Assembly: GCF_001661265.1 (NCBI RefSeq)
Contig: NW_017567010.1
Span: forward strand, 186,001-250,000
Direction of reading: 5' to 3'
Origin: Saitoella complicata NRRL Y-17804
Lineage: Eukaryota > Ascomycota > Saitoellomycetes > Saitoellales > Saitoellaceae
DNA length: 64,000 bases
Shown here: positions 60,701 to 64,000 of the stretch, piece after piece
Position numbering within the stretch: position 1 is the first letter of the stretch
How the letters are laid out: the number at the start of each line of letters is the position of its first letter
Translations under genes and position numbers: made by a program
Notes under the pieces: model-generated
Seen by the model: the letters and a program-made list of their open reading frames with translations, nothing else
The model's database searches: none
Told to the model about the DNA's origin: nothing

Positions 60701-63086
60701 TCTCCTGCACCATCAACCCCAAACTCTCAAACATACATTCAAGTGCCTTCTCAGCCTGCAAATTCACCGAGTACGCCTCCTCCAACACCTTCCATAGATA
60801 CAACCGAAACTCCAGGGAACTCGACTCCAAGAACTGGAAAATGAGCTGCATCTGATGATCCCCATCCGACGCTGCAGACGGCAACAATATCGCCTCTAAT
60901 TCGCGGATGGACTCGGTAGAGTTCTTATCCCTCGACGTCTGGAAAATCCCAACGAAATAATCCATCGTTTCAAACTTCTGAATCTCAAGATTCGCTTTCG
61001 CAGCCGAAACTTTCGGTAACGAATGACAATTCGGCAGGACAACCTCGAACCCCTGTCCTTCAGCCTCGAGTGTAACTATGATATCCTCGTACCGTTTCAG
61101 GATATCACCATGCGGCGCACCCGCGACCTGCGCGAAAATGGTGCTAGCCCAGATGTATCGTAATTCAACCTCACGCCCAAGTCCAACCTCTGCTCGATCC
61201 GCTATCTCGACCTCCTCCAATAGATCCTGTACGAGACCACCCCACCTCACCAATGTATCCCTGCTAGTGAAGTCTGTGATAGGATTCTCCTTCTTCCTTC
61301 CTCTTTCCTCCTCCATAACCGCATCCAAATAAATCTCATACAACGTCTGTGCCCACGAGAGGGTCAATACATCCCTCCTCGACCCCTTCAGGAAATCTAA
61401 ACAGTGTGTCTCGAGCGCGATGGCGACTTTTGTGACGACGTTCTTTAAACCGTGATCCCATCCATCGCGTTCGTAGGCACTTCGGACGCCTGCGTCGTGT
61501 TGGCGGGTGAGGGCACATAGCCAGGCAAGACAACACTCCACGACGGCCATCCCCTTCTCTTTGGCTTGCTCCATGAACCTCAACAAACCCTCCATATCCT
61601 CCGCACCGATCGCAGACCGTGGGGGATCAGCGGCAGCGAGGTCGAAAAGCGAAGTGTCGGATGCGGTCACGTCGGGTTTTTTGGCGGCGCCGGTCGCGGA
61701 CCAAGCTCGTGCATCAGCTTCTGTCCATCCCTTCAATAGCTCACGGAACTCGTTGAGTGTCTTATCCGACGACGCGCCTGCCTGAACACCGATCTGCTCA
61801 GGCTCGCCCAAACTCATATCGATCCGCCCCAAAATCATATTCAACGAAATTACGAATTGGAGATCCTGTTCATACAGCGTCTGCATCCCCCCCGTCTCTT
61901 CCGCAGGTATGACAACACCCGTCCCACGCGCACGTTTACTCGCTCGTGTCGCAGCTGTAGCATCGACACTGGATCTCCTCTTCCGATCCGAGGAGCCTGG
62001 TTCATTCATGGTCGCTTCAGGGGATTCGTCTTTCGGTCGGACAACATCCGTATACGTCTCCATCGGCACCAACGACCGCCGCCTCGGCTGCTCAGGCGAT
62101 CGCGACACAACGACATCCTCAACCTCCGTACTCAATATCGACGGCGCCATCTCGATCGAGACGCTCGGTGCTGGGATCGCGGAGTGGTAGGCCTCGAGGA
62201 GACGTTTACCCAGTTCCGCCCAAGTCTGCTTTTGTAGACGGACTTTGAGGGGGAAGGATTGTGTTGCGTGAAGGGTTTCGGCAAGGGGAGGTGGTGGGAG
62301 GGCTAGTTCTGTTGCTAGCCATGGGTGGGATTTGAAGACTTTGGTTGGTGGGGGTTTGATTTTGTTTGCTTTGAGGATGGAGAGGAGGGCGTCTCGCATA
62401 TCGGCTGATCCGTCCTCTAAGGGATCGATTGCGCCGAGGAGGTCTAGAGCGGCGCTGATTCCTCCTGGACCGACTTTGAGGTCTTTGATTTCTTCCGCGT
62501 CTTGGTTGAGGTCCACACTGAATGCGAAATTGCTTTCCTGCGCGAATCTCTCCAATTTCGTCGAGCCCAGTGCAGCTGCCAATTCTGCGACACTTCTCCA
62601 CACGCTTGGGTCTGTATCTTCGCATGACAACGCCGAGGTGAAATCCTCCAATGCTGATCGTAAGGTCTCCGCCCGCGTCTGATTTGGTAGAAAACTTGGA
62701 TCTTTGGAGAGTCGCTCAAGCCGAAACGTCGCATAATTTTTCAACGCCAAAAATCGAAGAAGTAGCAGCGGCGGCAATGGCGGATCAACCTTTTTCTGCA
62801 CCGGCAACGGTACCCCCGCATCCCTCCCCTCCTCCACATCACTTTCCTCCTCATCGTTCAACTCATGAACAACCTCCTCCTCTTCCCAAACGTCAATCAA
62901 CTCCTCCTGAACGAGATCACTCTGGATAACCTGCGCATACAGCCTCTCCGCCAACGCAAAATTCCCAGCTTGTTGGGCTGCGAGGGCGGATTGGTATGTC
63001 TTGAGCGCATTCTCGATGAGGACTTCGTGTGTGGACTTTTCAGCCTCGATTTGTGGTTCCTCGTTGATGGCAGTGAATCTGACCAT
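57777..63086 (-). CDS. HIR3: Histone transcription regulator HIR3/CABIN1-like
   Basis: Intronless 1769-aa protein of the Hir3/Cabin1 family, the large scaffold of the HIR histone H3-H4 chaperone complex that represses histone genes and deposits histones outside replication. The start MVRFTAINEEP and ENALKTYQSALAAQQAGNFALAERLY are the conserved N-terminal TPR-like block. Helical repeat sequence extends through most of the protein, with later blocks such as WRAPYMLGKCLARLGK, DPHYKFISQVFKYVWIKK and GRHYVYNQRYTALLIKYA. The tail after about residue 1600 is Pro/Gln/Ser-rich and disordered. Length is normal for the fungal family. Divergent from TIM21 (208 bp). Confidence 0.93.
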   Translation of the reverse strand: MVRFTAINEEPQIEAEKSTHEVLIENALKTYQSALAAQQAGNFALAERLYAQVIQSDLVQEELIDVWEEEEVVHELNDEEESDVEEGRDAGVPLPVQKKVDPPLPPLLLLRFLALKNYATFRLERLSKDPSFLPNQTRAETLRSALEDFTSALSCEDTDPSVWRSVAELAAALGSTKLERFAQESNFAFSVDLNQDAEEIKDLKVGPGGISAALDLLGAIDPLEDGSADMRDALLSILKANKIKPPPTKVFKSHPWLATELALPPPPLAETLHATQSFPLKVRLQKQTWAELGKRLLEAYHSAIPAPSVSIEMAPSILSTEVEDVVVSRSPEQPRRRSLVPMETYTDVVRPKDESPEATMNEPGSSDRKRRSSVDATAATRASKRARGTGVVIPAEETGGMQTLYEQDLQFVISLNMILGRIDMSLGEPEQIGVQAGASSDKTLNEFRELLKGWTEADARAWSATGAAKKPDVTASDTSLFDLAAADPPRSAIGAEDMEGLLRFMEQAKEKGMAVVECCLAWLCALTRQHDAGVRSAYERDGWDHGLKNVVTKVAIALETHCLDFLKGSRRDVLTLSWAQTLYEIYLDAVMEEERGRKKENPITDFTSRDTLVRWGGLVQDLLEEVEIADRAEVGLGREVELRYIWASTIFAQVAGAPHGDILKRYEDIIVTLEAEGQGFEVVLPNCHSLPKVSAAKANLEIQKFETMDYFVGIFQTSRDKNSTESIRELEAILLPSAASDGDHQMQLIFQFLESSSLEFRLYLWKVLEEAYSVNLQAEKALECMFESLGLMVQEMQKDSAKKAAETERRFLLLRNWRVVQDVITRASNTVHNNPIVADFDGEKTAAFIGSLLCVLRLLLHFALYEDAVDGGALPKHGDAIFGRFRDSLRDLLVRSCNLLYFLLHRALNCKVSPSNTIPDLELAHAEAYPVLSTLLRVLHDELGSRSYCSLAGGMFLQLLEQELLRLDRPDDRFEFLQCLHCRYEMTMSMDNFHAFEHHAKPSKLERNDALRIAPFIMSSIRPTSTREYIVRNDIKAALEQICQALAFPPAVTAVTVNNQIIGGYLESKIDPLWFSDCRKGTLALSTMPVVSMRHEEAVRELYLLQARVLMTQHRLRAKQTQVKPTDDLIAARGYFMLDLSINPDRFDSWYGLAQTYSGVSDNELATSADNILKKYDEIVELQKKAILCYMMARSTSMRCQTVDPGYFQQFMLDFGQQLYIASREPTRMSAFIVDIVDWQDPSPTVADSEEASVNQGAPDIRSINRIEKKMCKRAPIRLAADCFSIAKQLNPQDWRAPYMLGKCLARLGKQPELVLEQYVIACQVAPEKSPVTQELVIDPHYKFISQVFKYVWIKKTVSVEDGWKYLDYTRYRGAITAGEGEVNSYRLFFKQVYASLLTIKDADKKHWHHRPVYLWAKLNGEYGENPIGAKTELQHLFEKGSVCKIWRTEFERPGRHYVYNQRYTALLIKYASQSGDVDTLRAIAKKLRKGSATMTNHKEVWDYLCEKYLEALRHRCHFSVPSSLLQDSCTVEIFNQAAQALENAYSTPGVMSLEFDAMKDIIELKKLNAGFYEDVDVFDDRIIDIYSQLIHRFLPLQQPSAPTPGHANAMSLSSIMTPRPSPAFPPVATMGMPFQVTVGMQAQTNSPSMPATPSVPQSAPAPEAADVKTPVKSNKVTRAMILQKAASLGKPKSRKVEKVAQIPESSPIPTVLQSPVVEQTPHFSIPYSYGPGQHSGSSTPVREAPPQYPGIAQYFMPSQGNQGPPPPQ

Positions 63087-63294
63087 CGTCCATTCACGGT
63101 GACGATCACGAAGCCGTTCGACCTTCGATCAGCTGCTGGGTTGATTTCGACGCGTCGTATGTATGGGGAAGCACTGGGTATACGTGGATGTACGTGCCCT
63201 GCCTAATGCGATACCTGAATGAAGCTGTGGTTGGGAAATCCGAGAGAGGGAAAGTCAACGTTACACACCTCGACCCGCCCCCCCTCTATCAGAA

Positions 63295-64000
63295 ATGTCG
63301 ATCCGCACTCAATCACCCTTGCGTGTGCTCCGCAACTTCGAGATCGCTCAAGCTAGTTCTGTCAGATCATATGCAACACTCGGCAAGATCGACCCAGTGA
63401 AGATCCCCGCCTCGGAAGTCGCAGGATCCGGAAGACGATCCAAAGCAATTGTATTCCAAGACGACGGCCGAAAGAAATGGTCAGAACTCGGCTCCGGCCA
63501 AAAACTCACCCGCGCAACCCTAACAACCGGATCCCTCGGCATCATCGTCTTTGGCGCAGTCCTCCTTGGAACCATCACCTACTTTTTCGCGGAACATGTG
63601 TTGATGCCGACCTCTGAGACCAGAATATTCGGGAGGGCGTTTGATAGGGTTAGAGAGGATGAGGAAGTTAAGAGGGCTGTTGGGGAGGGGATGAGTGCGT
63701 ATGGGGAGAGTCAGGGAACGAGATTGAGGCGGAATGCGCCGGTTGCATCGAAGAGATATACTGACGATAAGGGACTTGACCATATGATCATGAGGTTTTA
63801 TGTCCAGGGTGAGTTGGGACAGGGTGAGGTGAATCTCGCGATGACGAAGGTAAGATTGGCTCAGTCTTGAAATTCTTGTGAGAGGAAACTGATGCTTGGC
63901 GGTCTTACAGAAAACTGAGGAGGATGAGTTTGTGTATAAGTATCTGTTTGTTGATACCCCGGGAGATGGGTTGCCGTCGAAGAGGATTTGGTTGGAGAGG
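63295..64000 (+). CDS. TIM21: Mitochondrial import subunit TIM21, 3' partial
   Basis: Exons 63295-63849 and 63911->64000, 215 aa seen. Tim21 is a subunit of the TIM23 translocase that links to TOM and to respiratory complexes. A mitochondrial presequence (RTQSPLRVLRNFEI) leads to one membrane helix (GSLGIIVFGAVLLGTITYFF). The intermembrane-space domain starts SETRIFGRAFDRVREDEEVK, followed by GESQGTRLRRNAPV and HMIMRFYVQGELGQGEVNL. The 61-nt phase-0 intron gives TKKTEEDEFVYKYLFVD on the next exon, and the gene runs off the window. Confidence 0.94.

Overview
This window is nuclear DNA of a filamentous fungus, most likely an ascomycete (Pezizomycotina). The inference rests on gene content: a class I/II type chitin synthase, an MSB2-type signalling mucin, ROT1, NUR1, HIR3 and a complex I assembly factor. 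It also rests on gene structure: compact genes with mostly 49-63 nt introns carrying CTAAC/CTGAC-like branch points a few bases before a YAG acceptor. The class or species cannot be fixed from the sequence alone. About 36 protein genes fill the window, many of them single-exon. No rRNA, convincing tRNA or CRISPR array was seen.

Layout. 1-15 kb: partial ZNG1/CobW GTPase, ERG27-like ketoreductase, RanBP3/Yrb2-like protein, ROT1, an unrecognised 212-aa protein, chitin synthase, a Pmp3-domain protein with a long tail, alkaline ceramidase and an MFS transporter. 15-31.8 kb: riboflavin synthase, the head-to-head ribosome-biogenesis pair RRP3/SSF1, proteasome ATPase RPT5, a 12-exon bestrophin-like channel, the divergent chromatin pair NUR1/SAP30, the divergent pair MDJ1/CUE1-like, and condensin SMC2. 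32-43 kb: a small unrecognised protein, cystathionine beta-lyase, PER1, arginine methyltransferase HMT1, a YPK1-type AGC kinase, a BAX-inhibitor family protein, and phosphoacetylglucosamine mutase PCM1, whose reading frame is interrupted twice here. 42.8-43.3 kb: a 460-bp MITE with terminal inverted repeats and an 8-bp target duplication. 43.5-64 kb: MSB2-like mucin, prenylcysteine oxidase, a PI-PLC-X phosphodiesterase, a GST-like protein, BRF1, mitochondrial NADH kinase POS5, CIA30, HIR3 and partial TIM21.

The genes are mostly housekeeping, not one pathway or an accessory island. Functional themes recur: cell wall and envelope (chitin synthase, PCM1, ROT1, PER1, MSB2, YPK1), mitochondria (MDJ1, POS5, CIA30, TIM21), ER quality control (ROT1, CUE1-like) and chromatin (NUR1, SAP30, HIR3, SMC2). 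The points most worth checking are the two breaks in PCM1 beside a MITE, a five-copy TGACGTGC array in front of the CUE1-like gene, two GC-AG introns, two coding microexons (12 and 15 nt), and alternating blocks of C-ending and G/T-ending codons inside single genes. No clearly new biological system was found.
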